Of a stretch of DNA of 51,291 nucleotides, positions 8,050 to 17,959 are shown in pieces. Origin of the DNA: Deltaproteobacteria bacterium GWC2_42_11 (GTDB taxonomy: Bacteria > Desulfobacterota > GWC2-55-46 > UBA9637 > GWC2-42-11); contig MGPS01000004.1 in assembly GCA_001797495.1 (NCBI GenBank), forward strand, positions 1 to 51,291, written 5' to 3'. A model generated the notes under the pieces. It was not told where the DNA came from, did no database searches, and was given only the letters and a program-made list of their open reading frames with translations. How positions within the stretch are numbered: the stretch's first letter is position 1; every line of letters begins with the position of its first letter. The translations under genes and the position numbers were made by a program.

Positions 8050-9945
8050 ATGGGAAAGATTATAGGCATAGACCTCGGCACAACTAATTCTGTTGTCGCT
8101 GTTATGGAAGGCGGGGAGCCAAAGGTTATAGTGAATGAAGAAGGCAACAGGATTACCCCGTCTGTTGTGGCATTTACACGGGATGGTGAAGTCCTTGTAG
8201 GACAGGTGGCAAAGAGGCAGGCAATAACAAATCCTGAAAATACCATCTTTTCAATAAAGAGGTTTATGGGCAGAAGATATGATGAGGTTACCGAAGAGAT
8301 GAAGATGGTTCCATACAAGGTGATAAGCGGCAAGGAGAGCAGGGTTGAAGTGGAGGCAATGGGCAAAAGATATACCCCTCCTCAAATATCCGCATTCATA
8401 CTCCAAAAACTAAAAAGGGCAGCAGAGGCATATCTCGGAGAGCCTGTTAAAGAGGCTGTTATCACAGTCCCTGCGTATTTTAATGATGCGCAGAGGCAGG
8501 CGACAAAGGAGGCAGGCGAGATTGCAGGATTAGATGTTAAAAGGATTATAAATGAGCCGACTGCGTCATCCCTTGCATACGGGCTTGATAAGAAAAAGGA
8601 AGAGACCATCTCTGTGTATGATTTTGGAGGCGGCACATTTGATATATCAGTGCTTGATGTCGGTGAAGGCGTCTTTGAGGTAAAGGCAACAAACGGGGAC
8701 ACCCATCTCGGCGGAGACAACTATGACCAAAAGATTATTGACTGGATTATTTCTGAGTTTAAAAAAGACCAGGGTATAGACCTTTCAAAGGACAAGATGG
8801 CGCTCCAGAGGCTTAAAGAGGCAGCAGAAAAGGCAAAGATAGAACTATCATCCACAATGGAGTCAGAGATAAACCTGCCGTTTATAACAGCAGACGCAAC
8901 AGGACCAAAACATCTTGTCATGCGTTTTTCCAGGGCAAAACTTGAACAGTTGACAGAAGACCTTACCGAGAGGAGTCACAGACCATGTGAACAGGCGATC
9001 AGAGATGCCGGCTTGAGCCAGTCTGATATAGATGAGGTTGTTCTTGTCGGCGGCATGACAAGGATGCCAAAGATACAGGAGTTTGTAAAAAGTTTCTTCG
9101 GGAAGGAACCGCATAAGGGAGTTAACCCTGATGAGGTGGTTGCTGTAGGCGCTGCCATACAAGGTGCTGTTCTTGCAGGGGAGGTAAGGGATGTTGTGCT
9201 TCTGGATGTAACACCCCTTTCACTGGGTGTAGAGACCCTCGGCGGTGTGATGACAAAACTGATAAACCGCAACACCACCATTCCAACAAGAAAAAAAGAG
9301 GTATTTACAACCGCTGCTGATAACCAGACATCTGTTGAAATCCATGTTCTACAGGGTGAAAGGGAACTCGCAAGGGATAACAGGACACTGGGCAAGTTTC
9401 ACCTTATAGGACTACCATCTGCGCCAAGGGGCATCCCGCAGGTAGAGGTTGCCTTTGATATCGATGCCAATGGCATACTGAATGTATCTGCAAAGGACAT
9501 GGCAACAGGAAAGGAACAGAGGATTACAATCACCGCATCAAGCGGCCTTGCAAAGGATGAGGTCGAAAAGATGGTAAAGGACGCTGAACTCCATGCAGAA
9601 GAAGACAGGACTAGAAAAGAGGCGGTTGAGACAAGGAATCAACTGGATTCTCTTGTATATTCTACAGAAAAGATACTTAATGAAAACAGGGGTAAATTGT
9701 CAGAGTCTGATATAAAGGCAGTCGAAGATGCATTGTCCGAAGCAAAAAATGCATTATCTAAAGAGGATATGACAGAGATGAAAAAGGCGCTTGACAGGAT
9801 AAATCAGGCATCTCATAAAATGGCAGAAGTAATGTATCAACAGACTGCTTCAGGACAGGCAGGTGCTGCATCAGCAGATACCGGCAGTAAAAAAGAAGGC
9901 AATGTTGTTGACGCAGAGTTTGTGGAAGATGAGAAAAAGCCGTGA
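8050..9945 (+). CDS. dnaK: Chaperone DnaK (Hsp70)
   Basis: ATP-driven Hsp70 chaperone of 631 aa. Seen: N-terminal [19 protein letters not shown], the [15 protein letters not shown] and [13 protein letters not shown] blocks of the nucleotide-binding domain, [14 protein letters not shown], the linker [20 protein letters not shown], the substrate-binding beta-sandwich ([20 protein letters not shown]), and the C-terminal tail [17 protein letters not shown] at 8034-8039 precedes the ATG. It opens a chaperone run with dnaJ and a Clp ATPase. grpE and hrcA, common neighbours of dnaK, are absent from this window. The stop codon lies inside the heptamer-like repeat that separates dnaK from dnaJ. Confidence 0.98.
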   Translation: MGKIIGIDLGTTNSVVAVMEGGEPKVIVNEEGNRITPSVVAFTRDGEVLVGQVAKRQAITNPENTIFSIKRFMGRRYDEVTEEMKMVPYKVISGKESRVEVEAMGKRYTPPQISAFILQKLKRAAEAYLGEPVKEAVITVPAYFNDAQRQATKEAGEIAGLDVKRIINEPTASSLAYGLDKKKEETISVYDFGGGTFDISVLDVGEGVFEVKATNGDTHLGGDNYDQKIIDWIISEFKKDQGIDLSKDKMALQRLKEAAEKAKIELSSTMESEINLPFITADATGPKHLVMRFSRAKLEQLTEDLTERSHRPCEQAIRDAGLSQSDIDEVVLVGGMTRMPKIQEFVKSFFGKEPHKGVNPDEVVAVGAAIQGAVLAGEVRDVVLLDVTPLSLGVETLGGVMTKLINRNTTIPTRKKEVFTTAADNQTSVEIHVLQGERELARDNRTLGKFHLIGLPSAPRGIPQVEVAFDIDANGILNVSAKDMATGKEQRITITASSGLAKDEVEKMVKDAELHAEEDRTRKEAVETRNQLDSLVYSTEKILNENRGKLSESDIKAVEDALSEAKNALSKEDMTEMKKALDRINQASHKMAEVMYQQTASGQAGAASADTGSKKEGNVVDAEFVEDEKKP

Positions 9946-10040
9946 TGCGTGTGCGTGATGCGTTATACGTGTTTTAAGTTTTTCACGCTCACGTATAACG
10001 GCTTCTAATACGCACCACGTATAACGCACACGCATAACGG
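9941..10040. repeat. Inverted heptamer arrays between dnaK and dnaJ
   Basis: Left array CGTGATG, CGTGTG, CGTGATG, CGTTATA (9941-9967). After a T-rich spacer comes an inverted, more degenerate array (9984-10040). CGTTATACGTG (9961-9971) is inverted twice, at 9990-10000 and 10016-10026. It fills almost the entire dnaK-dnaJ spacer, so dnaJ has no recognisable Shine-Dalgarno. The left array matches 34703-34725 at 22 of 23 bases. Confidence 0.85.
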
Positions 10041-10050
10041 TTTTACCCTT

Positions 10051-11169
10051 ATGGCTAAAAAGGACTACTACGATATTCTCGGTGTAAATAAAACCGCCGT
10101 AGAAGATGAGATTAAAAAAGCATACCGGAAACTTGCAAAAAAATATCACCCTGATGTAAATCCCGGCAATAAAAACGCAGAGACAAGATTTAAAGAGATA
10201 AGCGAGGCATATGAGGTCCTGAGTGATACACAGAAAAGGGCGCAGTATGACAGGATGGGGTCTTTCCCCTTTAAACCGGGCTTTGAAGGAGGCAGGACAT
10301 ATACAACTGGTCCAGGCGGGTTTAATATAGGAGATTTCGGTTTTGATATTGGTAATATTGGAGGCATAGAAGACATATTCGGAGATGTTTTCGGCAAAAA
10401 GGGCAGCCAGTGGCCGGATGTAAATAGCGGCAGGGATATAGAATACAGGGTTGAACTTAGTTTTGAGGAGGCTGTAAAGGGAACCGAGGTAAGGGTTACT
10501 GCAGATAAAGAAATAGTCTGCTCTGCATGCGGAGGCAGCGGGGCAAAGCCAGGCGCAGAAAAAAGGCAATGCACTGTATGTCATGGAAAAGGGCAAAAGG
10601 AAGTTACAAAAGGCGGGTTTACGATAAGGCAGACCTGCACTGCGTGCGCAGGCACTGGTTACACAACTATAGCAGAGCAGTGTTATGTGTGCCATGGACA
10701 GGGACGGGATATACTACGCGAGGGGATAACGGTAAGGATACCACCGGGTATTGATGATGGTTCAAAGGTTAGGATTGCAGGCAAGGGAAGTCCCGGCATA
10801 GGAGGCGGTAAGCCTGGGGACCTTTATATAATCACAAGTGTAAGATCGCATCCATACTTCTTAAGAAAAGGAAATGATATATATATTGACCTGCCAGTAA
10901 CCATTGTTGAGGCAAGCCTTGGTGCAAAGATAAAAATACCCACCGTAGACGGCACTACACTCCTGACCATACCACCTGGGACTTCAGCAGGACAAAAGTT
11001 GAGATTAAAAGGGAAAGGCATAGAAAATAAAAAATCAAAGACAAGGGGCGATCAATATGTTATAATTCAAATAATAACGCCCAGGGACTTAAGTCAGAAG
11101 GCTCAGGATTTATTAAAAGAATTCCAGAAGACACATCCATACGACCCTCGTTCAAATAAAGGATGGTAG
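10051..11169 (+). CDS. dnaJ: Chaperone DnaJ (Hsp40, type I)
   Basis: J-protein cochaperone that stimulates DnaK ATPase activity and delivers substrates. 372 aa with full type I layout: a J domain (1-70) with the HPD motif at residues 33-35, a Gly/Phe-rich region (about 75-125), four zinc-binding repeats ([32 protein letters not shown]), then the C-terminal substrate-binding domains ending near residue 350. All eight zinc cysteines are present. ATG at 10051 has no visible Shine-Dalgarno because the upstream spacer is repeat sequence, so expression may depend on coupling to dnaK. The clp gene follows after 9 nt. Confidence 0.97.
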   Translation: MAKKDYYDILGVNKTAVEDEIKKAYRKLAKKYHPDVNPGNKNAETRFKEISEAYEVLSDTQKRAQYDRMGSFPFKPGFEGGRTYTTGPGGFNIGDFGFDIGNIGGIEDIFGDVFGKKGSQWPDVNSGRDIEYRVELSFEEAVKGTEVRVTADKEIVCSACGGSGAKPGAEKRQCTVCHGKGQKEVTKGGFTIRQTCTACAGTGYTTIAEQCYVCHGQGRDILREGITVRIPPGIDDGSKVRIAGKGSPGIGGGKPGDLYIITSVRSHPYFLRKGNDIYIDLPVTIVEASLGAKIKIPTVDGTTLLTIPPGTSAGQKLRLKGKGIENKKSKTRGDQYVIIQIITPRDLSQKAQDLLKEFQKTHPYDPRSNKGW

Positions 11170-11178
11170 GTTTATACC

Positions 11179-13458
11179 ATGTTAGAGATAGACAGCATAA
11201 GAGAGCGATTGACACTACGGGCAACCAGGGTGCTTGAGGGAGCCATTGAACAGTCCCAGAAGAGACAGCATTACTATCTTGGAGTTGAACATATATTCGT
11301 CTCTTTTGCTAAAGTTGAAGCAGTTTTCTTTAACGAGATGATGCTGGATTTAAACCTTGATACAAGGCAGATCATATCTTTTGTAAATGAACACCTGAAT
11401 ATCTGCCGTCAATACATAGGCATTGGATTGAAAGTTCCGCCTGCAACCAAAAATGTTTTCAGGCTGGCGTGGGAAGAGGCACAGAGATGGGACAGGGATA
11501 TGATAGACTCTACCGACCTTCTGGCAGCAATATTCATGGATACTAACTCAACCCCTGTAAAGATATTCAAGAGTTTTGGCATAGAACCGGAAAGCGTGAG
11601 ACGGACTATAAACATAAGGGTACGAACTCTGGAGGAGGTTGAAGAAGACCTTAAAAAGAAGTTTGAACTCCCTCCTAACCTTAAACACTTTGCTGTAAAC
11701 CTGAATAAACTCGCACATTACGATAAACTCCCGCCGATAATAGGCAGGGATAAAGAGATACGGCAGATAATGGAGACATTATGCCATGTGGAGCGGAGTA
11801 ATTCTGTCATGATTATAGGAGAACCGGGCGTCGGTAAAACTGCTGTTGTTGAAGGGCTTGCGAGAAAGATAGAGTTCAGCCAGCAAGAAGTCCCGAAGAG
11901 GCTCAGGAATAAACAGATTCTAAACCTCCAGATGAACTCAGTTGTTGCAGGCACAATATTCAGGGGAATGTTTGAGGACAGGGTTGAAAAGATAATAAAG
12001 GAACTCAGGGAGAGGAATAATATTATACTGTTTGTTGACGAGGCACATACCCTTATTGGCGCAGGTTCAGCAATGGGGGTGCCGTCGGATGCTGCTAATA
12101 TATTCAAGGCAACGCTTGCAAGGGGCGAGGTGCAGATTATAGGTGCGACGACCTCTGCTGAATACAAGGAGTATATAGCCGAAGATGAGGCACTGGCAAG
12201 GAGGTTCAGGGTCGTACATATAGACGAGCCATCTGCAGAAGACACGAAGAAGATACTTTACGGCATAAGGGGAAGGCTTGAAAAGAACTACTCGGTCAGT
12301 ATAGCCGATGATGCCATCGATACAGCAATTGATATGTCAGAGAGGTATATGAGGAGCCTGCGCATGCCCGATAAACCAATCAGTTGGCTCGACACAGCAT
12401 GTGTAAAGGTGGAGATAAACAAGAGGGACAGACCTGTAAACAGGGATGATATTGCAGAGGTAGTATCCCAGGAAACAAAGATACCAAAGGATATGATATT
12501 CAGGGACACTACAGCCAGGTTCAGGAATATAGAAGATGTTATATCGAAAAGGGTTATAGGTCAAAAAGAGGCAATAACAAAACTTGCTAAGAGACTTAAA
12601 CTAAACAAAGGGCCATTAAAGGAAAACTACTCAAAACCTGACGGTGTATTCCTCTTTCTCGGACCAACAGGTGTCGGCAAGACAGAACTCGCAAAATCTT
12701 TGGCAGAGTTCCTGTTCGGCGACGAAAAGAAGTTGATACGGCTTGACATGTCCGAGTACAAGGATTCTACAGTGGCAGTCGATAAACTGATAGGCATGCC
12801 CCGCGGCATAGTAGGATCTGAACGGGGCGGAATACTTACAAACCAGATTCGGGAAAACCCGTATTCGATCCTCCTCCTTGATGAGGTTGAGAAGGCAAAC
12901 CCTTATGTGCTTAACCTGTTCCTGCAGGTCTTTGATGAGGGGTGGCTTACAGACGGCAGGGGCAAGAGGGTTTATTTCAGCGATACTGTTATTATCATGA
13001 CAAGCAACCTTGGAACAGACGAGTTTAGGAAATTTACAAAACCACTCGGCTTTCTGCAGGACGGTTCAGACATAAATGACCTGAAAAAAAATATAATTAA
13101 AGAGGTAGAAAATACATTTTCACCTGAGTTCCTTAATAGGATAGACGAAATAGTAGTATTCTCCCCTCTTACGAGAGATGAGGTCAGAAAGATTACAATA
13201 ATCCATACTGAAGAAATCAGGAAGCATATGAAAGATTTCAGCAAAACATTGTATATTACAGACGAGGCAATTGATACTTTGGTAGAGACAGGATATAGTG
13301 TTAAATACGGTGCAAGGTTCCTGAAAAGGAATATAGATGAAAAGGTGAAGATACCGATAACACTCTGCTGGAAGGAAGGAGATGCCTTCAGGGCAGATGC
13401 CTTTGACAGCGAAATAGTTGTCAGCAGTATGAACGAACGAGAGTTAATCCCGGTTTAA
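11179..13458 (+). CDS. ClpA-sized double AAA+ unfoldase with a changed D2 pore loop
   Basis: 759-aa Hsp100/Clp ATPase. Order: Clp N-domain (about 1-150), D1 with Walker A GEPGVGKT (214-221) and Walker B NIILFVDEAHT, then no long coiled-coil middle domain, then D2 with Walker A GPTGVGKT (495-502), Walker B SILLLDEVEKA and arginine finger FSPEFLNRID. Length and absence of the middle domain resemble ClpA. A Leu-Gly-Phe sits where ClpP-binding Clps carry an IGF/IGL-like loop (KPLGFLQDG), so partnership with ClpP is possible but inferred. Oddity: the D2 pore loop reads GMPRGIVG (539-546), not the usual GAPPGYVG, so the threading tyrosine is isoleucine. The D1 loop is AGTIFRG, keeping an aromatic. 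It sits between dnaJ and usp in the chaperone island. Confidence 0.88.
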   Translation: MLEIDSIRERLTLRATRVLEGAIEQSQKRQHYYLGVEHIFVSFAKVEAVFFNEMMLDLNLDTRQIISFVNEHLNICRQYIGIGLKVPPATKNVFRLAWEEAQRWDRDMIDSTDLLAAIFMDTNSTPVKIFKSFGIEPESVRRTINIRVRTLEEVEEDLKKKFELPPNLKHFAVNLNKLAHYDKLPPIIGRDKEIRQIMETLCHVERSNSVMIIGEPGVGKTAVVEGLARKIEFSQQEVPKRLRNKQILNLQMNSVVAGTIFRGMFEDRVEKIIKELRERNNIILFVDEAHTLIGAGSAMGVPSDAANIFKATLARGEVQIIGATTSAEYKEYIAEDEALARRFRVVHIDEPSAEDTKKILYGIRGRLEKNYSVSIADDAIDTAIDMSERYMRSLRMPDKPISWLDTACVKVEINKRDRPVNRDDIAEVVSQETKIPKDMIFRDTTARFRNIEDVISKRVIGQKEAITKLAKRLKLNKGPLKENYSKPDGVFLFLGPTGVGKTELAKSLAEFLFGDEKKLIRLDMSEYKDSTVAVDKLIGMPRGIVGSERGGILTNQIRENPYSILLLDEVEKANPYVLNLFLQVFDEGWLTDGRGKRVYFSDTVIIMTSNLGTDEFRKFTKPLGFLQDGSDINDLKKNIIKEVENTFSPEFLNRIDEIVVFSPLTRDEVRKITIIHTEEIRKHMKDFSKTLYITDEAIDTLVETGYSVKYGARFLKRNIDEKVKIPITLCWKEGDAFRADAFDSEIVVSSMNERELIPV

Positions 13459-13472
13459 AAAAGGAGATGTGC

Positions 13473-14306
13473 ATGATTAAGAATATCCTTGTACCCCAGG
13501 ACGGTTCAAAACACAGCAAGACTGCGCTTGAATACGGCATCTTTCTGGCAAAAAGGTTTCACGCCAATCTGATAGGACTTCATATTATAGACATAGTTGC
13601 CCTTGAAGGATCTTTCCTACACGACCTCTCGGGTTCACTGGGCTTTGAACCTTTTCTTAATTTTTCCTCGAAAATGCGTGAAGTACTTGAGGAAAAAGGA
13701 AAGACTATCCTCAAAGATTTTTCCGATGTATGCAGAAAGGAAAATGTGCGGCATGAAAGTTTTATGGAAAACGGCATTGTTGTTAATGAGATATGCGAAA
13801 GGGCAAAACTTACAGACCTTGTAATAATAGGGAGAAGGGGTATAAATGTTAAATTTGAATACGGTCTTTTCGGCTCAGCAGCAGAAGGGATAATGAGAAA
13901 ATCACCGCAGCCGGTTATGGTTGTATCTGAGGAATATAAGGAAATATCAAAACCCATGTTCGCCTTTGACGGCAGTGCATCTGCAAGTAAAACGCTTCAC
14001 TACGCAGCAGAGTTTTTAAAAGACCTGAAACAGTCTGTAACCGTTATAAACTTATCAAAAGACAGACATTCTGCGGATGTATTGAAAATGGCAGAAGACT
14101 ATCTGAAACCATATCATGTTGATGCAAGATTTGTCATTTTGGAGGGCGACTCACCTGAAGAGATAGTTAAATATTACAAGGGAAACAATCACGACCTCAT
14201 ATTTATGGGTCTTTCAGGACATTCAAAGATATATGAAATGGTATTGGGCAGTACAACAGAATATGTCATAAGAAAGGTGGACGGTCCTGTATTTGTGGCA
14301 AGATAG
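13473..14306 (+). CDS. Tandem universal stress protein (UspA family)
   Basis: 277-aa protein with two Usp domains. The first (about 1-145) has NILVPQDGSKHSKTALEYGI and a terminal VIIGRRGINVKFEYGLFGSA segment. The second (about 150-277) ends with the classic nucleotide-binding pattern G-x2-G-x9-G-S/T in GLSGHSKIYEMVLGSTTEYV. Family members bind ATP or AMP and are induced by stress, but the molecular task is usually unknown. An ATG at 13467 also exists but directly abuts the AAGGAG site; ATG at 13473 has 6-nt spacing and is preferred. Its place between two Clp genes, 14 nt after the first, ties it to the stress island. Confidence 0.92.
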   Translation: MIKNILVPQDGSKHSKTALEYGIFLAKRFHANLIGLHIIDIVALEGSFLHDLSGSLGFEPFLNFSSKMREVLEEKGKTILKDFSDVCRKENVRHESFMENGIVVNEICERAKLTDLVIIGRRGINVKFEYGLFGSAAEGIMRKSPQPVMVVSEEYKEISKPMFAFDGSASASKTLHYAAEFLKDLKQSVTVINLSKDRHSADVLKMAEDYLKPYHVDARFVILEGDSPEEIVKYYKGNNHDLIFMGLSGHSKIYEMVLGSTTEYVIRKVDGPVFVAR

Positions 14307-14316
14307 TTTAAAAAAA

Positions 14317-14415
14317 TGCAAAAACCAAATATCAAAAAAACAAAATTAAGGTATTTTATTTTGAATTCGGGACACCAACGAAGCGGATCGTTTCATTGTG
14401 CATTTTGACTTTTTA
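14317..14415. repeat. Degenerate inverted heptamer arrays between usp and clpB
   Basis: Left: TGCAAAA, ACCAAAT, ATCAAAA, AAACAAA, ATTAAGG (14317-14351). Right: TTATTTTGAATTC and CATTTTGACTTTTT blocks in the complementary orientation. The pattern is more eroded than at other sites. Confidence 0.5.
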
Positions 14416-14419
14416 AGAG

Positions 14420-14445
14420 CCCTGTTTTAACAGGGTTATTTTTTT
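14420..14445 (+). terminator. Intrinsic terminator between usp and clpB
   Basis: CCCTGTT pairs with AACAGGG (14420-14435), followed by TTATTTTTTT. It would end the dnaK-dnaJ-clp-usp transcript before clpB, so clpB probably has its own promoter. Confidence 0.75.
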
Positions 14446-14481
14446 GCATAACATAATTCCGCAGAAAATCTGAGAAATCCC

Positions 14482-17061
14482 ATGCGTTTTGACAGGTTCA
14501 CAATAAAACTTCAGGAAGCACTGCAGAACAGCCAATCAATCGCTGATAAATATCAGCATCAGGCAGTTGACACACCGCATCTCCTTCTGGCAATGATGCA
14601 GCAGGATGGCGGGATAGTCTCGCCAATACTTCAAAGGATTGGTGTAAACATCCCTCTTATAAAAAATCAGGTTGAAGAGATTATTAAGAAAGTCCCGAAG
14701 GTAGCAGGCGCAGGTGAAACATATATAACACCCAATCTTAAAAATACTATTGATCGGGCTTTTGAAGAGGCGCAGAGGCTCAGGGATGAATTTATTTCAA
14801 CAGAGCATGTACTTCTTGCACTTGCAGACGGAAAGGATGAGACAGGGAAGGTTCTGACAGCACAGGGTGCAGCAAAGAATACCATACTCAAGGCAATGAC
14901 ATCAATAAGGGGGGCACATCGCATCACAGACCAGAATCCTGAGGAAAAATATCAGGCTTTGACGAAATATACAAGGGACCTCGTAGAACTGGCAAGAAGG
15001 GACAAACTTGACCCTGTCATTGGCAGAGACGATGAGATAAGGCGGGTCGTTCAGGTTCTGTCAAGGAGGACAAAGAACAACCCTGTTTTGATAGGTGAGG
15101 CAGGTGTGGGGAAGACCGCAATCGTCGAAGGGCTTGCCCAGAGGATTGTATCAGGGGATGTGCCTGAAACATTAAAGAATAAAAAACTCCTCGCCCTTGA
15201 TTTAGGCGCCTTAATCGCAGGTTCAAAATACAGGGGTGAATTTGAGGACAGGCTTAAGGCAGTACTGCGGGAGATAGACGAGGCAAGCGGTTCAGTAATA
15301 CTTTTCATAGACGAACTCCATACACTTGTCGGTGCAGGCGCTGCTGAGGGTGCAATGGATGCATCAAACATGCTGAAACCTGCACTCGCAAGGGGTGAAC
15401 TCAGATGTGTTGGCGCAACAACCCTTGACGAATACAGAAAACATATTGAAAAGGATGCTGCGCTTGAACGGCGGTTCCAGCCTGTATATGTTGGTGAGCC
15501 GAATGTTGCGGACACTATAGCGATACTGCGCGGGCTGAAAGAGAGGTATGAGGTTCATCACGGTGTCCGCATTGCAGACTCTGCAATAGTTGCGGCAGCG
15601 ACTTTATCCCACCGCTATATCACAGACAGGTTTCTGCCTGATAAGGCGATAGACCTCATTGACGAGTCAGCATCAAGGCTCCGTATTGAGATAGACAGCA
15701 TGCCGACAGAGATAGATGAAATAGAAAGAAAAATAATCCAACTTGAAATAGAAAAACAGGCGCTTAAAAAAGAGACAGACAGAACATCTCTGGAGAGGCT
15801 TGAAAAGATAGAAAGAGAACTGGCAAATCTGAAGGAAGATAGTTCAAGACTAAAGGTGCACTGGCAGGAAGAAAAAGGGGTGATTTCAAACATCAGAAAA
15901 ATAAAAGGCGGCATAGAGGATGCAAAGCAGAAGGCTCAGTCAGCAGAAAGGGCCGGCGACCTTGGAAGGGCGGCAGAATTAAAATACGGCGTGCTTGTTC
16001 AACTTGAAAAAGAACTTATTGATGCCCAGAAAAAACTTGCCGAACTCCAGAAAGACCAGAGGATGTTAAAAGAAGAGGTAGATTCAGAGGACATTGCAGA
16101 GGTTGTATCCAAATGGACAGGGGTACCTGTTACAAGGATGATGGAGGCTGAAAAGGAAAAACTCCTGCACATGGAGGATAGGCTTAGAAAGAGGGTTATT
16201 GGACAGGATGAAGCAATAAAGGTGATTTCAAATGCAGTGAGAAGGGCAAGGGCAGGGCTTCAGGATGCAAACAGACCAATTGGTTCATTTATATTTTTAG
16301 GACAAACAGGCGTTGGAAAGACTGAGACTGCAAGGGCGCTTGCAGAATTTTTGTTTGATGATGAACATGCTATGGTCCGGATTGATATGTCTGAGTTCAT
16401 GGAAAAACATTCTGTTGCAAAACTTATAGGTGCGCCGCCGGGATATGTGGGTTATGAAGAAGGCGGGTATTTAACAGAGGCTGTGCGGCGGAGACCTTAT
16501 TCTGTGCTTTTGTTTGATGAGATTGAAAAGGCACATCAGGATGTCTTTAATATATTCTTACAGATACTTGATGACGGCAGACTTACGGATGGACAGGGAC
16601 GGACAGTTGACTTCAAAAACAGTGTCGTGATAATGACATCAAACACAGGGAGTCAGTTTCTAACTGAACTTGGAGAGAAGGATTATGATGAAATCAGAAC
16701 AAGGGTTATGGAAAACCTGAAACTTGAGTTTAAGCCTGAGTTTTTAAACAGGGTTGATGATATAATAATTTTTCATCCGCTTTCAAGGGAGCATATAAAG
16801 TCAATTGTTGATATACAAATAGAAAGACTGAAGAAACTTCTGCAGGAAAAAAAGATTGAGATTACGTTGACCAATGCTGCAAAAACACTCCTTGCAGAAC
16901 AAGGTTATGACCCTGCATACGGTGCAAGACCCCTGAAGAGACTCATCCAGCACAGGGTTCAGGACGAACTTGCCACAAGGCTGCTAAATGGTGAATTTAA
17001 TGCAGAGGACAAGGTTACAATAGATACAGAGGGTGAAAAACTCCTGTTTAAAAAGGCTTAA
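14482..17061 (+). CDS. clpB: Disaggregase ClpB (Hsp104 family)
   Basis: 859-aa AAA+ disaggregase that works with DnaK/DnaJ to pull proteins from aggregates. Order: N-domain (1-145), D1 with GEAGVGKT and the pore loop [10 protein letters not shown], a long coiled-coil middle domain (about 405-525), and D2 with GQTGVGKT, an intact pore loop [13 protein letters not shown] and arginine finger [10 protein letters not shown]. The canonical length and middle domain separate it from the ClpA-like neighbour. The ATG has only a poor Shine-Dalgarno (around TGAGAA). A terminator and repeat lie upstream. hsp20 follows after a 313-nt gap that has its own promoter. Confidence 0.97.
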   Translation: MRFDRFTIKLQEALQNSQSIADKYQHQAVDTPHLLLAMMQQDGGIVSPILQRIGVNIPLIKNQVEEIIKKVPKVAGAGETYITPNLKNTIDRAFEEAQRLRDEFISTEHVLLALADGKDETGKVLTAQGAAKNTILKAMTSIRGAHRITDQNPEEKYQALTKYTRDLVELARRDKLDPVIGRDDEIRRVVQVLSRRTKNNPVLIGEAGVGKTAIVEGLAQRIVSGDVPETLKNKKLLALDLGALIAGSKYRGEFEDRLKAVLREIDEASGSVILFIDELHTLVGAGAAEGAMDASNMLKPALARGELRCVGATTLDEYRKHIEKDAALERRFQPVYVGEPNVADTIAILRGLKERYEVHHGVRIADSAIVAAATLSHRYITDRFLPDKAIDLIDESASRLRIEIDSMPTEIDEIERKIIQLEIEKQALKKETDRTSLERLEKIERELANLKEDSSRLKVHWQEEKGVISNIRKIKGGIEDAKQKAQSAERAGDLGRAAELKYGVLVQLEKELIDAQKKLAELQKDQRMLKEEVDSEDIAEVVSKWTGVPVTRMMEAEKEKLLHMEDRLRKRVIGQDEAIKVISNAVRRARAGLQDANRPIGSFIFLGQTGVGKTETARALAEFLFDDEHAMVRIDMSEFMEKHSVAKLIGAPPGYVGYEEGGYLTEAVRRRPYSVLLFDEIEKAHQDVFNIFLQILDDGRLTDGQGRTVDFKNSVVIMTSNTGSQFLTELGEKDYDEIRTRVMENLKLEFKPEFLNRVDDIIIFHPLSREHIKSIVDIQIERLKKLLQEKKIEITLTNAAKTLLAEQGYDPAYGARPLKRLIQHRVQDELATRLLNGEFNAEDKVTIDTEGEKLLFKKA

Positions 17062-17085
17062 CTCCTTGAACACTGGTGTTTATAG

Positions 17086-17144
17086 CCCAAAAATAGACAT
17101 TGATTTTTGGGGAAACCTGCAAGTTGGCTGCCAGACGAGGCAGC
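17086..17144. repeat. Two hairpins after clpB
   Basis: Stem 1: CCCAAAAAT / ATTTTTGGG (17086-17094 with 17103-17111). Stem 2: GCTGCC / GGCAGC (17127-17132 with 17139-17144), followed by GGACAATTTTTG, so it may act as a terminator for clpB. These lie in the 313-nt gene-free gap 17062-17374. Confidence 0.55.
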
Positions 17145-17179
17145 GGACAATTTTTGAGACGAGCCGTATGTTCACCGAG

Positions 17180-17220
17180 AGGGACAGGCTACTTTTTTTG
17201 TAAAAAAGTTGCCTGTCCCT
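17180..17220. repeat. REP-like long hairpin
   Basis: 19-nt arms AGGGACAGGCTACTTTTTT and AAAAAAGTTGCCTGTCCCT pair perfectly except for one T-T mismatch, with a TGT loop. Near-perfect imperfect palindromes of this kind are typical of mobile REP or MITE-type elements. No transposase is in the gap. Confidence 0.75.
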
Positions 17221-17235
17221 TTAGGAGCCCGGTTT

Positions 17236-17268
17236 GTAAAATGGCGAGGTTTTTAATCGCTATTTTAC
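17236..17268. repeat. Hairpin upstream of hsp20
   Basis: GTAAAATGGCGA (17236-17247) pairs with TCGCTATTTTAC (17257-17268), with one G-U pair and a 9-nt loop. It lies 17 nt upstream of the -35 box of the hsp20 promoter. Confidence 0.6.
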
Positions 17269-17284
17269 GGTTATAGTTCTCCTA

Positions 17285-17313
17285 TTGACAAAACTCTACA
17301 TGTGGAATAAATT
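17285..17313 (+). promoter_or_regulatory. hsp20 promoter
   Basis: TTGACA (17285-17290), 17-nt spacer, TAAATT (17308-17313): the same hexamers and spacing as the dnaK promoter. Confidence 0.6.
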
Positions 17314-17374
17314 ATAATTACTGCAATAAAATAACTTTACAGCCGACAGGCTTAAAACACAGGAGGGTAAATCA

Positions 17375-17827
17375 ATGGCAATTATAAAATGGGACCCATT
17401 CAAAGACTTACTCTCTATTCAGGACAGGATGAACCGTTTATTTGACGAGACATTTGCAAGGACAGCAAAAGGGGAAGGAGAAGAACTCGCAAGGGGTATA
17501 TGGTCTCCTGCTGTTGATATTTATGAAACAGATGAAAATATTGTCCTGAAAGCGGAGGTGCCGGGTATGAACAAGGGGGATATATCCATAGAGGTAAAGG
17601 ATAATATGCTTGTCCTGAAAGGTGAACGGAAATTTGAAAAGGAAATAAAAGAAGAAAATTACCACAGGATGGAGAGGGCATACGGCGCATTCCAGCGGTC
17701 ATTTACACTACCGAATATTGTCAACAGAGACAAGGTGTCTGCAAAATATAAGGACGGCGTGCTTGAGATTACACTGCCAAAGGTACAAGAGGCAAAACTA
17801 AAACAGGTGAAGGTAGAGGTGGAGTAG
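17375..17827 (+). CDS. Small heat shock protein, Hsp20 family
   Basis: 150-aa alpha-crystallin-type holdase that binds unfolding proteins without ATP. N-terminal arm (about 1-45) starts MAIIKWDPFKDLLSIQDRMN. The crystallin domain (about 48-140) begins WSPAVDIYETDENIVLKAEV and contains GVLEITLPK. The tail KQVKVEVE has only a V-x-V in place of the usual I-x-I anchoring motif. CAGGAGGG sits before the ATG. It lies between clpB and a DegP-type protease, consistent with a protein-quality-control island. Confidence 0.95.
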   Translation: MAIIKWDPFKDLLSIQDRMNRLFDETFARTAKGEGEELARGIWSPAVDIYETDENIVLKAEVPGMNKGDISIEVKDNMLVLKGERKFEKEIKEENYHRMERAYGAFQRSFTLPNIVNRDKVSAKYKDGVLEITLPKVQEAKLKQVKVEVE

Positions 17828-17831
17828 GAAT

Positions 17832-17896
17832 AGACCAAAGACAACAGACAACAGACTATAGACTTAATGCTTTTTAATCTTTAGTCTAAAGTCTGA
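17832..17896. repeat. Textbook inverted heptamer arrays between hsp20 and degP
   Basis: Five direct heptamers AGACCAA, AGACAAC, AGACAAC, AGACTAT, AGACTTA (17832-17866), a 9-nt spacer, then AATCTTT, AGTCTAA, AGTCTGA (17876-17896). On the other strand the last two again read as AGACT-containing heptamers. This is the clearest example of the two-armed form in the window. Confidence 0.9.
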
Positions 17897-17959
17897 TTTA
17901 TGGATGCGGTATGTCAGTAACTCATCAAAAAAATAAAAATAAGAAAAAGGAGAGAAGAG

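Noticed and set aside
9941-10040. CRISPR array
   Set aside because: Units are 7 bp, not about 30 bp, with no unique spacers of equal length and no cas genes in the window.
11179-13458. Calling this gene clpB or clpK
   Set aside because: There is no long coiled-coil middle domain and no N-terminal extension; the length is that of ClpA. The D2 pore loop is too unusual to name it clpA with confidence.
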